64,000 bases of DNA, taken from contig NZ_FYEZ01000002.1 in the NCBI RefSeq assembly GCF_900187395.1, positions 372,001 to 436,000 of the forward strand, read 5' to 3'. Numbering within the stretch: the first letter of the stretch is position 1; the number at the start of each line of letters is the position of its first letter. Under the pieces are notes generated by a model. It ran no database searches. It was not told the origin of the DNA and worked only from the letters and a program-made list of their open reading frames with translations. The stretch is from Kytococcus aerolatus (lineage in GTDB: Bacteria; Actinomycetota; Actinomycetes; Actinomycetales; Dermatophilaceae). Of this stretch, positions 9,612 through 19,968 are shown one piece after another. Both the position numbers and the translations under genes were made by a program.

Positions 9612-10307
9612 TCAGCGGGTTCGTGGGCCCCGGAGCGGACCAGCGTCCGGCTTGAGCTCCGGGGAGAAACCCGGCAGCAGCGTGGGGTCGACATAACGCT
9701 TCCGGGGCTTCAGCCCCTCCTTGGTGTAGGCGCCCCAGTGCAGGCAGATGCCGAGGCAGTGCCCCGGGGCGATGGTGCCGATGGGTTGACCGGCCACCAC
9801 GGGGGTGCCCAGAGGCGTCCGCGTGGCCAGCGGGAGATAGGTCGTCCGCAGCCCGTTCGCGTGCGTGATCGTCAGCGATCCCACCGAGTTGATGGTGCCG
9901 CTCCAGGTGACCACCCCGGGGCCGGCGGCCAGGACCTGCTGCGGGGTGACGCCGGCGAGGTCCACCCCGCGGTGCCCCCGGCCGTAGGGGGTCGCCGGCG
10001 GGTCGAACTCCCGCTGGATCCGTGTCGGGACCAAGGGCCAGGTGAAGCGCAGCGGGTGGTAGCCGCTCGCCCCGGTGAGGAGCTCCGGCGGGGTGTCGGG
10101 GGAGGGGAGAGCCGCCTCCGGGGCGAACGACGCACCGACGGCCGGGAGGGGCGGTGCGCTCGAGGGCGACGTCGTGTCCGAGGTCGGGAGGGCCGCGGCC
10201 TGCTGCGGGGCCGCCACGGAGGTCGCGAGCAGGGCGGCGGCGAGAGCTGGCACCACCGCACGTGGTCGGGTGGTTCGTCGGGGGGTGAGGACGGTGAAGC
10301 GGGACAT
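9612..10307 (-). CDS. M23 family (LytM-domain) secreted peptidase-like protein
   Basis: 231 residues from the ATG at 10307. A basic N-terminus and hydrophobic stretch ending [10 protein letters not shown] form a Sec signal peptide. A Ser/Pro-rich linker leads to an M23 domain with GHRGVDLAG (zinc His and Asp) and [11 protein letters not shown] (the HxH-type site reduced to LHW). Probably cuts or remodels peptidoglycan outside the cell, or acts as a noncatalytic LytM activator if the metal site is incomplete. Convergent with xerC; such a protein is common just upstream of rpsB in actinobacteria. Confidence 0.85.
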   Translation of the reverse strand: MSRFTVLTPRRTTRPRAVVPALAAALLATSVAAPQQAAALPTSDTTSPSSAPPLPAVGASFAPEAALPSPDTPPELLTGASGYHPLRFTWPLVPTRIQREFDPPATPYGRGHRGVDLAGVTPQQVLAAGPGVVTWSGTINSVGSLTITHANGLRTTYLPLATRTPLGTPVVAGQPIGTIAPGHCLGICLHWGAYTKEGLKPRKRYVDPTLLPGFSPELKPDAGPLRGPRTR

Positions 10308-10642
10308 GCGCCCAGCGTGGCGGGACGCCACCCCCGGCGGGGGCCCCTGGGGGGAAGCCTGTGGAGCAGCAGATCGCCGACGAGGGCGACCACGTCGGCC
10401 CGGGCCGTGGGATAGGATCGTCACCACGCGTGGCGTGTGCCCGGACGATGGATCTCCTCAGGAGGCCGGAGGGCGGGTGCCGACACGTGAATTCGCGCAC
10501 GAGCACGCCGGGCCCGGTCCGGCAGAACGGTGTGGCGCCCGCGGTCCTCCGCGGAGCAGGGCTCAGGCCCGTGCTCCAGGGGGTGGGGGCCACCGCCCGT
10601 GCCAGGAGACAACTGCACCCCACGAGAAAGCGAGACCTCGGC
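10308..10642 (+). promoter_or_regulatory. rpsB promoter and ~220-base leader
   Basis: A gap of 335 bases. It should hold the M23 peptidase promoter on the minus side. On the plus strand a TAGGAT box at 10413-10418 is a good -10 for rpsB, which leaves a leader of about 220 bases containing several GC-rich inverted repeats, for example GTCCTCCGCGGAGCA around 10549. A long rpsB leader suggests S2 autoregulation of rpsB-tsf, but no known leader family is recognised here. Confidence 0.4.
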
Positions 10643-11572
10643 ATGGCCGTCGTCACCATGCGCCAGCTCCTCGAGAGCGGCGTCCACTTCGGACACCAGA
10701 CCCGTCGCTGGAACCCCAAGATGAAGCGCTTCATCATGACGGAGCGCAATGGCATCTACATCATCGACCTGCAGCAGTCGCTGTCCTACCTCAACGAGGC
10801 CCACGAGTTCGTCAAGCAGACCGTGGCCCACGGCGGCACGATCCTGTTCGTCGGCACGAAGAAGCAGGCCCAGGAGACCGTCGCCGAGCAGGCGACCCGT
10901 GTGGGCATGCCCTACGTGAACCACCGCTGGCTGGGCGGCATGCTCACCAACTTCCAGACCGTGCACAAGCGCCTCGAGCGCCTCAAGGAGCTGGAGGCCA
11001 TCGACTTCGACGACGTGGCCGGCTCCGGTCGCACGAAGAAGGAGCTGCTGGTCCTCAAGCGCGAGCTGGACAAGCTCGACCGCACCCTGGGCGGCATCCG
11101 CGACATGTCCAAGACCCCCTCGGCGGTCTGGATCGTGGACACCAACAAGGAGCACCTCGCGGTCACCGAGGCCCGCAAGCTGCGCATCCCGATCATCGCG
11201 ATCCTGGACACCAACTGCGACCCGGACGAGGTCGACTACCCGGTGCCGGGCAACGACGACGCGATCCGGTCCGTCGCCCTGCTGACCCGTGTCATCGCCG
11301 ATGCCGCGGCCGAGGGCCTCATGACCCGCAACGGTGGCGGTGCCGCCGCTGACGAGCCGATGGCTGAGTGGGAGCGAGAGCTCCTGGCCGGTGAGGCCGC
11401 CACCGACGCCGCCGCAGCCCCCGCGGCCGAGGCCCCCGCGGCCGAGGCCCCTGCTGCCGAGGCTCCCGCGACCGAGGCCCCGGTGACCGAGGCGCACGCC
11501 GCCGAGGCGACGACCGAGGCACCCGCCACCGAGGCTGCCGAGGCCCCGGCCGGCGAGCAGCCGCAGGCCTGA
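10643..11572 (+). CDS. rpsB: 30S ribosomal protein S2
   Basis: 309 residues; the S2 core starts [23 protein letters not shown]-like and includes FVGTKKQAQ and [11 protein letters not shown]. After about residue 250 comes a 55-residue tail of Ala, Glu, Pro and Thr in EAPA-type repeats, longer than in most bacteria but usual for high-GC actinobacteria. First gene of the rpsB-tsf unit. The ATG at 10643 is chosen because it begins the conserved S2 N-terminus. Confidence 0.97.
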   Translation: MAVVTMRQLLESGVHFGHQTRRWNPKMKRFIMTERNGIYIIDLQQSLSYLNEAHEFVKQTVAHGGTILFVGTKKQAQETVAEQATRVGMPYVNHRWLGGMLTNFQTVHKRLERLKELEAIDFDDVAGSGRTKKELLVLKRELDKLDRTLGGIRDMSKTPSAVWIVDTNKEHLAVTEARKLRIPIIAILDTNCDPDEVDYPVPGNDDAIRSVALLTRVIADAAAEGLMTRNGGGAAADEPMAEWERELLAGEAATDAAAAPAAEAPAAEAPAAEAPATEAPVTEAHAAEATTEAPATEAAEAPAGEQPQA

Positions 11573-11618
11573 CCTGACCTCCGACCGCTCGACACACTCC
11601 CGAAGGAGAACGCAGCAC

Positions 11619-12467
11619 ATGGCGAACTACACCGCAGCCGACATCAAGGCCCTGCGCGAGCAGACCGGCGCCGGCATGCTCGACGTGAAGAAGGCCCTCG
11701 ACGAGACCAACGGCGACATCGAGGCCGCCAAGGAGGCCCTGCGCATCAAGGGCCTGAAGGGTGTCACCAAGCGTGAGGGCCGCTCGGCCTCCAACGGCCT
11801 GGTGGCCGCCCACACCGCAGAGGGTGCGGGCACCCTGCTCGAGATCAACTGCGAGACCGACTTCGTGGCCAAGGGCGAGAAGTTCATCGCCCTGGCCGAC
11901 AAGGTCCTGGCCCACGCCGTGGCGCAGGAGATCGGTGACGTGGAGGCCCTGCTGGGCTCCACCCTGGACGGCCAGACCGTCCAGGAGCTCCTCGACGAGT
12001 CCAACGCGACCATCGGCGAGAAGATCGAGATCCGCAACCTCGCCCGTCTCACCGCCCCCGAGGGTGGTCAGGTCGTGGCCTACCTGCACAAGACCTCGCC
12101 GGACCTGCCGGCGCAGATCGGCGTGCTCGTGGCCACCACCGGCACCGACGAGCAGTTTGGTCGCGACATCGCCATGCACGCCGCCGCGTTCTCCCCGACC
12201 GCCCTGACCCGCGACGAGATCGACCCGGAGACGGTCGAGAACGAGCGTCGCGTCGCCGAGGCGACCGCCAAGGAGGAGGGCAAGCCGGAGCAGGCCCTGC
12301 CGAAGATCATCGAGGGTCGCGTCAACGCCTACTTCAAGGACAACGTCCTCCTGGACCAGCCCTTCGCCAAGGACCCGAAGAAGTCCGTCGCGAAGGTCGC
12401 CGAGGAGGCCGGTGCCGAGGTCGTGGGCTACGCCCGCTTCAAGGTCGGCTCCGACGTCCAGGCCTGA
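11619..12467 (+). CDS. tsf: Elongation factor Ts
   Basis: 282 residues. N-terminal UBA-like domain with [21 protein letters not shown], then the conserved NCETDFVAK and [16 protein letters not shown] segments and a C-terminal module. Exchanges GDP for GTP on EF-Tu. AAGGAGAA ribosome binding site 9 bases upstream. Forms an operon with rpsB that ends at the strong hairpin at 12496-12544. Confidence 0.98.
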   Translation: MANYTAADIKALREQTGAGMLDVKKALDETNGDIEAAKEALRIKGLKGVTKREGRSASNGLVAAHTAEGAGTLLEINCETDFVAKGEKFIALADKVLAHAVAQEIGDVEALLGSTLDGQTVQELLDESNATIGEKIEIRNLARLTAPEGGQVVAYLHKTSPDLPAQIGVLVATTGTDEQFGRDIAMHAAAFSPTALTRDEIDPETVENERRVAEATAKEEGKPEQALPKIIEGRVNAYFKDNVLLDQPFAKDPKKSVAKVAEEAGAEVVGYARFKVGSDVQA

Positions 12468-12495
12468 TCCCCCGGCGTCGTTCGACGCCGAAACC

Positions 12496-12544
12496 CGCCG
12501 GAGGGCGTGTGCACACCCGCAGGGGTGGCACACGCCCTCCGGCG
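12496..12544 (+). terminator. Intrinsic-type terminator after rpsB-tsf
   Basis: A perfect 17-bp inverted repeat: arms 12496-12512 and 12528-12544, with a 15-base loop that itself can form CACCC/GGGTG. No T run follows, as is common in high-GC actinobacteria. It separates tsf from pyrH, so pyrH-frr probably has its own promoter. Confidence 0.75.
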
Positions 12545-12633
12545 CGTCCGGATGTGCGAGGATCGGGGCGGCCTGCCGCCGGCCCTCCCGCCTCGCCCCC
12601 CCGGCGAGCCCACCAGCGCACGCAAGGAGCACC

Positions 12634-13386
12634 ATGACCACCACCGTCCAGCCCGCCGAGGGACCCACCGCGCCCGACCGCCCGCGCCGCGTCCTGCTCA
12701 AGATGTCCGGCGAGGTCTTCGGCGGGGGCTCCGTCGGGGTCGACCCGGGCGTCGTCAAGGGGATCGCCGCGCAGATCGCCGCGGCCGTCCGGGAGGGCGT
12801 GCAGGTGGCCATCGTCGTCGGGGGCGGGAACTTCTTCCGCGGGGCCGAGCTGCAGACCCAGGGCATGGAGCGCACCCGCGCCGACTACATGGGCATGCTG
12901 GGCACGGTCATGAACTGCCTGGCCCTCCAGAACTTCCTCGAGGCCGAGGGGGTGGACACCCGCGTCCAGACCGCCATCGAGATGACCCAGGTGGCCGAGC
13001 CGTACATCCCCCGCAAGGCGATCCGCCACCTGGAGAAGGGGCGCGTGGTGATCTTCGGCGCCGGTGCTGGCATGCCCTTCTTCACAACCGACACCGTCGC
13101 CGCCCAGCGGGCGCTGGAGATGAAGTGCGACGAGGTCCTCATGAGCAAGTCCGGCGTGGACGGCGTCTACTCGGCCGACCCGCACAAGGACCCCACCGCC
13201 GAGCGCTACGAGCACCTGACCTTCGGGGAGGCGCTGGCCAAGCAGCTCCGCATCGCCGACGCCGCGGCGTTCTCCCTGTGCATGGAGAACGGGCTGTCGA
13301 TGATGGTCTTCGGCATGCAGGCCGAGGGCGCCATCACGCAGGCCCTCCGCGGTGAGAGAATCGGCACCATCGTCACCGCTGAGTGA
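12634..13386 (+). CDS. pyrH: UMP kinase
   Basis: 250 residues. Phosphorylates UMP to UDP; hexameric amino-acid-kinase fold. Motifs: [12 protein letters not shown] (phosphate loop), [10 protein letters not shown], and the [20 protein letters not shown] nucleotide segment. A 20-residue N-terminal extension rich in Thr/Pro is normal for actinobacteria. ATG at 12634 follows AAGGAG. First gene of pyrH-frr-cdsA. Confidence 0.97.
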   Translation: MTTTVQPAEGPTAPDRPRRVLLKMSGEVFGGGSVGVDPGVVKGIAAQIAAAVREGVQVAIVVGGGNFFRGAELQTQGMERTRADYMGMLGTVMNCLALQNFLEAEGVDTRVQTAIEMTQVAEPYIPRKAIRHLEKGRVVIFGAGAGMPFFTTDTVAAQRALEMKCDEVLMSKSGVDGVYSADPHKDPTAERYEHLTFGEALAKQLRIADAAAFSLCMENGLSMMVFGMQAEGAITQALRGERIGTIVTAE

Positions 13387-13438
13387 CCCACCCCCGAACA
13401 CCCCGGGACCCCCGGACACCCCAGATCAGGAGACTGAC

Positions 13439-13999
13439 ATGACCGTCAAGGACGCCCTCACCGAGGCGCAGCAGAAGATGGACAAGGCCCTCGAGGTCGC
13501 GCACGAGGACATGGCCGACATCCGCACCGGTCGCGCGCACGCCGGCATGTTCAGCAAGATCATGGTCGACTACTACGGTGCCCCGACCCCGCTGCAGCAG
13601 CTGGCCTCCTTCCAGGTGCCGGAGGCCCGCACGATCATGGTGCAGCCCTTCGACAAGTCGGCGATGAACGCCATCGAGAAGGCCCTGCGCGAGTCCGACC
13701 TCGGTGTGAACCCCTCGAACGACGGCAACCAGATCCGCTGCGTCCTGCCGGCCCTCACCGAGGAGCGCCGCAAGGAGTACATCAAGCTTGCCAAGACCAA
13801 GGGCGAGGAGGCGCGCGTAGCGGTCCGCAACATCCGCCGCGCGGCGAAGGAGCACATCGACGGCCTGGTCAAGGACGGCGAGATCGGGGAGGACGAGGGG
13901 ACCCGCGGGGAGAAGGAGCTCGAGGCCCTCACCAAGAAGCACACCGACCAGATCGAGGAGATCCTCAAGGCCAAGGAGGCGGAGCTGCTGGAGGTCTGA
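13439..13999 (+). CDS. frr: Ribosome recycling factor
   Basis: 186 residues, standard length. With EF-G it splits post-termination ribosomes. The three-helix-bundle domain carries RTGRAHAGMFSKI at the N-terminus and the RRAAKEHIDGL and EILKAKEAELLEV helices at the C-terminus; domain II holds GVNPSNDGNQIR. CAGGAGAC ribosome binding site just before the ATG. 52 bases after pyrH, probably co-transcribed. Confidence 0.98.
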   Translation: MTVKDALTEAQQKMDKALEVAHEDMADIRTGRAHAGMFSKIMVDYYGAPTPLQQLASFQVPEARTIMVQPFDKSAMNAIEKALRESDLGVNPSNDGNQIRCVLPALTEERRKEYIKLAKTKGEEARVAVRNIRRAAKEHIDGLVKDGEIGEDEGTRGEKELEALTKKHTDQIEEILKAKEAELLEV

Positions 14000-14025
14000 C
14001 CTCCCGGCTCCCTCCCCGCAGCCCG

Positions 14026-14898
14026 GTGTCTGCCACCCCACGCGCCGGGCGCAACCTGCCGGCCGCCATCGCGGTCGGGGTCGCGCTCGGCGCCCTCATC
14101 CTGCTCTCGCTGCTCATCCGGCGGGAGGGGTTCGTGCTGCTCGTCGGCCTGGCGGGGGCGGTGGCTGCCTGGGAGCTCATGCGAGCGCTGCACCAGCGGC
14201 CCGGCGGCATCCGGGTCCCCGTCGTGCCCACCGTGGTGAGCCCGATGGTGATCGCCTGGGGCACCTGGTTCGGCGGGGGAACGGGGCTGACGGTCTCCGC
14301 GGTGGCGATGCTGGTCCTGCAGGTGGTCTGGCGCGCCTACCGCCCCCAGGCCGGTGACCCGGAGGATCCCCAGCACCCGGCGGCCTCCGGTCTGCCCCGG
14401 GCGCTGGCGGACGTCACGGGGGCGGCCCTGGTCACCGGGTACGTGGGGGTGCTGGCGGCGTGCACGGTGCTGCTCGTGGCCCCGGACGACGGGGTGTGGC
14501 GCGTGGTCACGCTCATCGCCCTGGCGGCCGGGTCGGACGTGGGGGGATACACCGCCGGGGAGCTCTTCGGGAAGCACCCGATGGCCCCGAACCTGTCGCC
14601 GAAGAAGTCCTGGGAGGGGTTCTGCGGCTCGGTGCTCTTCAGCCTGGTGCTGGGGGTGGTCCTCGTGCAGGCCTGGTTCGACGGCCCCTGGTGGGCCGGG
14701 CCGCTCGTCGGCGTCGCGGTCGCCGCCGCCGGCACGGTGGGGGACTTCGCCGAGTCGGCGCTCAAGCGGGACGTCGGCATCAAGGACATGAGCCAGCTGC
14801 TGCCCGGGCACGGGGGACTCATGGACCGGCTGGACTCGATCCTCGTGGCCGCACCGGTTGCCTGGGCCCTGCTGGCCGCCACGACCACGGCGGGCTGA
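14026..14898 (+). CDS. cdsA: Phosphatidate cytidylyltransferase
   Basis: 290 residues, GTG start. About eight membrane helices. The family signature lies near residues 180-205 ([18 protein letters not shown], then [10 protein letters not shown]) and again at the C-terminal [25 protein letters not shown]. Makes CDP-diacylglycerol for phospholipid synthesis in the inner membrane. The order frr-cdsA-rlmN is conserved in actinobacteria. Confidence 0.97.
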   Translation: MSATPRAGRNLPAAIAVGVALGALILLSLLIRREGFVLLVGLAGAVAAWELMRALHQRPGGIRVPVVPTVVSPMVIAWGTWFGGGTGLTVSAVAMLVLQVVWRAYRPQAGDPEDPQHPAASGLPRALADVTGAALVTGYVGVLAACTVLLVAPDDGVWRVVTLIALAAGSDVGGYTAGELFGKHPMAPNLSPKKSWEGFCGSVLFSLVLGVVLVQAWFDGPWWAGPLVGVAVAAAGTVGDFAESALKRDVGIKDMSQLLPGHGGLMDRLDSILVAAPVAWALLAATTTAG

Positions 14899-14941
14899 GC
14901 GCCGGCCCCACCGGGAGGGCCCGGGTGGGAGGATGGTCCCG

Positions 14942-16201
14942 ATGACCGATCTGCCGCAGCCCACGACTCCCAGCCCCCGCCCGGGCGAGCTCACCTTCAC
15001 CGCACCCCGGCGGGGCAAGCCGCCGCGCCACCTGGCGGATCTCGACCTGGCCGGCCGCAAGGAGGCCGTCGTCGAGGCCGGGTGGCCCGCCTTCCGCGCC
15101 AGCCAGCTCAGCAAGCACTGGTTCGAGCGGTACACCGACGACCCCGCGGCGATGACGGACCTCCCGGCCGCCGAGCGCGAGGAGAAGGTGGCGGGCCTGC
15201 TGCCGCAGCTCCTGACCCCCCTGTCGGTGCAGCGGGCCGACGACGGGGCCACGGTGAAGACGCTCTGGCGCCTCCACGACGGTGCCCTCGTGGAGTCGGT
15301 GCTCATGCGCTACCCGCGCCGCGTCACGCTCTGCCTCTCCAGCCAGGCCGGGTGCGGGATGAACTGTCCCTTCTGCGCCACGGGCCAGGCGGGGCTGACC
15401 CGCAACCTCTCCACCGCGGAGATCGTGGCCCAGGTGGTGGCGGCCAACCGGATGCTCAACGACCCGCAGGCGCCCGGTCTGGCCCCGCCACCGGCCCTGG
15501 CCGAGGGGGCCGTGGAGCTGGGGGAGAACGACCCCGGTGAGGCCGACGCCGCCCCGGCCGCCACCGCCCCGGAGGCGGCCGAGGGCCCGAAGCGCGTGCA
15601 CAACGTGGTCTTCATGGGGATGGGGGAGGCCCTGGCCAACTACCGGCGGGCGGTGGACGCCCTGCGCCGCATGGTCGACCCGGCTCCCGAGGGGCTGGGC
15701 ATGAGCGCCCGCGGCATGACGATGAGCACCGTGGGGTTGGTCCCCGCCATCGACAAGTTCGCCGCGGAGGGGATCCCGGCCACGCTGGCGCTCAGCCTCC
15801 ACGCCCCGGACGACGAGCTGCGCGACGAGCTGGTCCCGATCAACACCCGGTGGAAGGTCGACGAGGCCCTGGACGCCGCATACCGCTACTACGAGGCCAC
15901 AGGGCGCCGCGTCTCCATCGAGTACGCGCTGATCCGCGACATGAACGACCACGCCTGGCGGGCGGACCTGCTCGGGGAGAAGCTCAACGCGCGGGGGCGG
16001 GGCTGGGTGCACGTCAACCCGATCCCGCTCAACCCCACGCCGGGCTCGAAGTGGACCGCCTCGCGTCGCGGCGTGGAGCAGCAGTTCGTCGAGCGGCTGC
16101 GCGCGCACGGCATCCCCACCACCGTCCGTGACACCCGCGGCTCGGACATCGACGGGGCGTGCGGTCAGCTCGCCGCCGCGCCGGAGGGCACGCTGGGCTG
16201 A
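14942..16201 (+). CDS. rlmN: 23S rRNA/tRNA adenine-C2 methyltransferase RlmN
   Basis: 419 residues from ATG 14942 (GGGAGG about 10 bases upstream; ATG at 14933 is the alternative). Radical SAM cluster CGMNCPFC; a later [11 protein letters not shown] motif and [16 protein letters not shown] with the second catalytic Cys. Methylates A2503 of 23S rRNA and A37 of some tRNAs. Longer than the usual ~370: about 45 residues rich in Ala, Pro and Glu are inserted between the RMLND segment and [13 protein letters not shown] (about residues 180-220), as seen in several related actinobacteria. Confidence 0.95.
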   Translation: MTDLPQPTTPSPRPGELTFTAPRRGKPPRHLADLDLAGRKEAVVEAGWPAFRASQLSKHWFERYTDDPAAMTDLPAAEREEKVAGLLPQLLTPLSVQRADDGATVKTLWRLHDGALVESVLMRYPRRVTLCLSSQAGCGMNCPFCATGQAGLTRNLSTAEIVAQVVAANRMLNDPQAPGLAPPPALAEGAVELGENDPGEADAAPAATAPEAAEGPKRVHNVVFMGMGEALANYRRAVDALRRMVDPAPEGLGMSARGMTMSTVGLVPAIDKFAAEGIPATLALSLHAPDDELRDELVPINTRWKVDEALDAAYRYYEATGRRVSIEYALIRDMNDHAWRADLLGEKLNARGRGWVHVNPIPLNPTPGSKWTASRRGVEQQFVERLRAHGIPTTVRDTRGSDIDGACGQLAAAPEGTLG

Positions 16202-16202
16202 G

Positions 16203-17378
16203 TCAGTCCCGGGCCAGCAGGGTGACGGCCTCGTCCACGTCGTCGACGAGGTGGAGCACCCGCCCCATCTCCCGCTCCGCGCCGAGGGCCTCCAGCAGGG
16301 GCCACACCGGCAGGGTCCGGGTCCAGTGCTCCCGCCCCACCAGTACCAGCGCGCCCAGCTCGGAGCCCGGGGTGGCGTAGTAGAGGCGGGTGGCCACCTG
16401 GAAGACCTCCTGGACGGTGCCCGCGGCGCCGGGCAGGACGACCAGGCCCGCCGTGGACTGGGCCAGGAGCAGGTCCTCCCGCAGTGCGTTGGAGAAGAGC
16501 TTGGCGATCTGCTGGCCGAAGGGGTTCGGCGGCTCGTGCCCGTAGAACCAGGTGGGGATGCCCACGCTGTGCAGGGAGGCCGGCACCGGCAGCTCCTCCC
16601 GGGCCGTCAGCCCGGCCCGGGCCCAGGGGCCCACCTCTTCGAAGTCCGGCGCCGCGGACAGTCGGGTCAGGGCACGCCGCAGGCTCTCCCCGTCGGGGGA
16701 GAGGGCACCGAGGTTCGCGGCCTCCATCGCCCCGGGACCACCGCCGGTGAGCACCACCTGCCCGGCGTCCGCCAGGCGCAGCCCGAGCCGGGCCGCCGCG
16801 GCGTACTCGGCGGTGCCACGGCGCAGCGCGTGCCCGCCCATGACCCCGACCACCTCCCGACCGGTGAGCAGCTCCACCAGGGCGTCGACCATCGACTCGT
16901 CGTGGATCGCCCGCAGCATCGAGACGTAGGAGTCGCCGTGCAGGCGCTCGTCGCGGAACCAGGCGTAGGCGCGGGCGTCCGGGGTGGCCTCGTAACCGTG
17001 CTCCGCGAGGCCGGCGTAGAGCTCCTGGGCGGTGTAGAGGGTTCCGCGGTGGGGGCGGACCGGGGCGTCGGGGGCGGCCGGGAAGACCACCCCGCCGGCG
17101 TGGACGATGCGGGCGTGCAGGTCCACCGGCAGCGTCCCGCCGAGCACCACCAGCCCGTGGAGGGCTTCGACCGGCAGGGCTCGCAGCCGGTCCGCCAGGT
17201 CCGTCAGATCCAGACCGTCCAGGGCCACGCGGTGCAGGTCATCCTCGCCCCGCTCCACCCGGGAGAGCAGGGCCTCGAAGGTGCCCACGTCGGTGAGGTC
17301 CCGCCCCGGGCGGTGGGCCAGACCACGATGGCCGGGCAGGGGGATCGCAGGGTTGGCGGTGAGCGCTGGGATGTCCAC
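16203..17378 (-). CDS. LOG family / Rossmann-fold nucleotide hydrolase-like protein
   Basis: 391 residues from a GTG at 17378; another GTG is at 17387. The C-terminal half has the lysine-decarboxylase-like fold: VGVMGGHALRRG, VLTGGGPGAMEAAN and VLPGAAGTVQEVFQ. The canonical LOG motif is PGGxGTxxE; here the second glycine is alanine. LOG enzymes release bases from nucleoside monophosphates; this long form has an extra N-terminal domain of ~150 residues and no proven substrate. TAGCGT lies exactly 7 bases upstream of the chosen GTG, which suggests a leaderless mRNA. Confidence 0.8.
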   Translation of the reverse strand: MDIPALTANPAIPLPGHRGLAHRPGRDLTDVGTFEALLSRVERGEDDLHRVALDGLDLTDLADRLRALPVEALHGLVVLGGTLPVDLHARIVHAGGVVFPAAPDAPVRPHRGTLYTAQELYAGLAEHGYEATPDARAYAWFRDERLHGDSYVSMLRAIHDESMVDALVELLTGREVVGVMGGHALRRGTAEYAAAARLGLRLADAGQVVLTGGGPGAMEAANLGALSPDGESLRRALTRLSAAPDFEEVGPWARAGLTAREELPVPASLHSVGIPTWFYGHEPPNPFGQQIAKLFSNALREDLLLAQSTAGLVVLPGAAGTVQEVFQVATRLYYATPGSELGALVLVGREHWTRTLPVWPLLEALGAEREMGRVLHLVDDVDEAVTLLARD

Positions 17379-17478
17379 GGCGGCCACGCTAACCGGGTGT
17401 GTGCTGGAGCCCGTGGAATGGCACGGTGAGGACCATGACCGCCCGCACCGCCGAGGAGGACGTGCGAGGCTCGGGGGC

Positions 17479-18978
17479 ATGACACACTCCGACCTCCTGC
17501 AGCGACTCGCCACGATTGTCCCGGCCGGGCTGACCGGCCTGCTCACCGCCGACGGCTGGGTGCCGGCCACCGGTGAGGGCACCTTCCCGGTGACCGACCC
17601 CGCCACGGGGGAGACCCTGCGGGAGGTCGCCGACGCGACCGAGGCCGACGCGGTGGCCGCGCTGGACGCCGCGGTGGAGGCCGGCCCGGCCTGGGCTGCC
17701 ACGAGTCCGCGGGAGCGGGCCGAGGTCCTGCGCCGAGCCTTCGAGCTCGTCACCGAGCGGACCGAGGAGATCGCCACGGTGATCACCCTGGAGATGGGCA
17801 AGTCCCTGGCCGAGGCGCGGGGCGAGGTCGCCTACGGGGCCGAGTTCCTCCGCTGGTTCTCCGAGGAGGCCGTCCGGCTGGAGGGGTGCACCGCACCGGC
17901 GCCCGGGGGAGGAGCGACGATCCTCACCCGGCGCCGCCCGGTGGGCCCGGTGCTGGCGATCACCCCGTGGAACTTCCCGCTGGCCATGGGCACCCGCAAG
18001 ATCGGCCCGGCGCTCGCCGCCGGCTGCTCGGTGGTGCTCAAGCCGGCCGGGGCCACCCCGCTGACCGCCATCCTGCTTATGGAGATCCTCCGCGAGGCCG
18101 GGCTCCCCGACGGGGTGGTCACCTGCTTCACCACGAGCCGCACCTCCGAGGTGGTGGCGCCCGTCCTGGCCGACCCCCGGCTGCGGAAGCTGACCTTCAC
18201 CGGCTCCACCGAGGTGGGACGCACCCTGCTGGGACAGACCGCCGACAACCTCCTGCGCAGCTCGATGGAGCTCGGCGGCAACGCGCCCTTCGTGGTGCTC
18301 GACGATGCCGACCTGGACGCCGCCGTGGAGGGGGCGATGGCCGCGAAGTTCCGCAACATCGGCCAGGCCTGCACGGCGGCCAACCGCTTCATCGTGCACC
18401 GCGAGGTGGCCCAGGAGTTCACCGAGCGCCTCGCCGAGGCCGCCGCGGCCCGCACCGTGGGACCCGGTGGGGACGAGGGGGCCGACCTGGGGCCCCTGCT
18501 GGACGCCGACGCGCTGACCAAGGTCGAGCGCCTCGTGGACGACGCCGTGGCGGCCGGGGCCGGGGTCGTCACCGGTGGGCCGGAGGAGGCGGCGGCCCTG
18601 GCCGAGCGCCTGCCGGAGGGTGGCCACTGGTACCCGCCGACCGTGCTGGCCGGGGTTCCGCGGGGTGCTGCCTGCCTGGCCGAGGAGATCTTCGGGCCGG
18701 TGGCGCCGATCATCGTGGTGGAGGACGACGACGAGGCCCTCGAGCTGGCGAACGACACCGAGTTCGGGCTGGTCGGCTACGTCTACGGCAGCGACCTCCA
18801 GCGCCTTCTCGCCTTCGCCGGCGGGATGGAGACGGGGATGGTCGGGGTCAACCGGGGCGTGGTCTCCGAGGCGGCGGCGCCCTTCGGTGGCGTGAAGCAC
18901 TCCGGGCTGGGCCGGGAGGGCGGCCACGAGGGGGTCGAGGAGTACCTCGAGACGCAGTACCTCGGTCTCACGGACTGA
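17479..18978 (+). CDS. gabD: NAD(P)-dependent succinate-semialdehyde dehydrogenase type
   Basis: 499 residues of the aldehyde dehydrogenase superfamily. ITPWNFPLAM (cofactor site), GSTEVGRTLL, MELGGNAPFVV with the general base Glu, and NIGQACTAANRF with the nucleophilic Cys are all present. It resembles class GabD enzymes oxidising succinate semialdehyde to succinate, but the exact aldehyde cannot be fixed from motifs. Divergent from the LOG-family gene with 100 bases between the starts. No GABA transaminase gene is nearby. Confidence 0.85.
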   Translation: MTHSDLLQRLATIVPAGLTGLLTADGWVPATGEGTFPVTDPATGETLREVADATEADAVAALDAAVEAGPAWAATSPRERAEVLRRAFELVTERTEEIATVITLEMGKSLAEARGEVAYGAEFLRWFSEEAVRLEGCTAPAPGGGATILTRRRPVGPVLAITPWNFPLAMGTRKIGPALAAGCSVVLKPAGATPLTAILLMEILREAGLPDGVVTCFTTSRTSEVVAPVLADPRLRKLTFTGSTEVGRTLLGQTADNLLRSSMELGGNAPFVVLDDADLDAAVEGAMAAKFRNIGQACTAANRFIVHREVAQEFTERLAEAAAARTVGPGGDEGADLGPLLDADALTKVERLVDDAVAAGAGVVTGGPEEAAALAERLPEGGHWYPPTVLAGVPRGAACLAEEIFGPVAPIIVVEDDDEALELANDTEFGLVGYVYGSDLQRLLAFAGGMETGMVGVNRGVVSEAAAPFGGVKHSGLGREGGHEGVEEYLETQYLGLTD

Positions 18979-19045
18979 GGGCCCGGTCAGGATCCGGCAA
19001 AGAGTCTGTGCCGGAGGAGGAGTGGGGTGGTGGGGGTCACATCCT

Positions 19046-19066
19046 GCCGGTTAGCGTCGAACCGGC
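19046..19066 (+). promoter_or_regulatory. Candidate promoter/operator of the GH25 gene
   Basis: A TAGCGT -10-like box at 19052-19057 sits inside a 7-bp inverted repeat GCCGGTT/AACCGGC (19046-19052 and 19060-19066). The repeat over the box could be an operator or a hairpin in the initial transcript. The GTG of the GH25 gene follows 46 bases later, after a GGAGCA ribosome binding site. Confidence 0.3.
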
Positions 19067-19111
19067 CCTCGGGTCACACCCCTCCACCCTCCTCCCCTCC
19101 AGGAGCATCTC

Positions 19112-19963
19112 GTGCTGACGAAGTCCACCGTGCTGCGCCTCCTCGTGCCGACCGCCCTCCTTTCGCTGGCCCTCGCCGGGCCGGCCGCTGCGAAGGGAGG
19201 TGACCAGCCCTCCCTGCCGCGTGACGGGGACGGTGCGACCATGGGCTGGTCCACGCCGAAGCCTCTCTTCTCGGTCCGCGGCAGTGCCACGCCCAGTCCG
19301 GCGGCCCGGGCCGCCCACGGGCCCTTCGGCGTCGACACCAGCGGGCACACCTCCATCCGGGACTGGCAGTGGTTCACCGACCACCACGCCCAGTTCGCGT
19401 GGATCAAGGCGACCGAGGGCAACTACCTGCGTGCGAGCTCGTTCAGCGAGCAGTGGACGGGTGCCACGCAGCAGGAGATGCTGCGCGGCAGCTACCACTT
19501 CGCCAACCCGTCGGTCTCCTCCGGCGCCGAGCAGGCGGAGTTCTTCGTGGCCAACAAGGGTGGCTGGTCGGCCGACGGCCGGACGCTCCCCGGCGCCCTG
19601 GACCTCGAGTACAACCCCTACGGTCCCGCCTGCTATGGCAAGAGCCCGTCGCAGATGAACCAGTGGGCGCGCTCCTTCGTCGACCGCTACGAGGAGCTGA
19701 CGGGTGTGAAGCCGGTCATCTACACGAATGCTGACTGGTGGAACACCTGCGTGGGCGAGGCGGACTTCTCCGACGTGCCGCTGTGGCTCGCCCGATACGC
19801 CAGCGACCCGGGCCCCGCGCCCCGCTCGTGGTCCGCCCACGGTGCCTCCCACACGATCTGGCAGGTGCGCCCGGTCGACGCCCACGGCTACGACGTGAAC
19901 CGGGTCCACGGTGACCGCAGCGACCTGGAGGAGCTGGCGAGCACGGGCCGCGTCGTACGCTGA
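19112..19963 (+). CDS. Secreted GH25 family muramidase (lysozyme)
   Basis: 283 residues. A clear signal peptide ends near LAGPAAAKG (residue ~30), then a ~35-residue linker, then a GH25 barrel with [26 protein letters not shown] and [10 protein letters not shown], whose Asp-x-Glu is the catalytic pair. Cuts the MurNAc-GlcNAc bond of peptidoglycan. Could serve cell separation or predation on other bacteria. GTG start. Ends 5 bases before dxr but dxr has its own -10-like box. Confidence 0.92.
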   Translation: MLTKSTVLRLLVPTALLSLALAGPAAAKGGDQPSLPRDGDGATMGWSTPKPLFSVRGSATPSPAARAAHGPFGVDTSGHTSIRDWQWFTDHHAQFAWIKATEGNYLRASSFSEQWTGATQQEMLRGSYHFANPSVSSGAEQAEFFVANKGGWSADGRTLPGALDLEYNPYGPACYGKSPSQMNQWARSFVDRYEELTGVKPVIYTNADWWNTCVGEADFSDVPLWLARYASDPGPAPRSWSAHGASHTIWQVRPVDAHGYDVNRVHGDRSDLEELASTGRVVR

Positions 19964-19968
19964 CCCGC

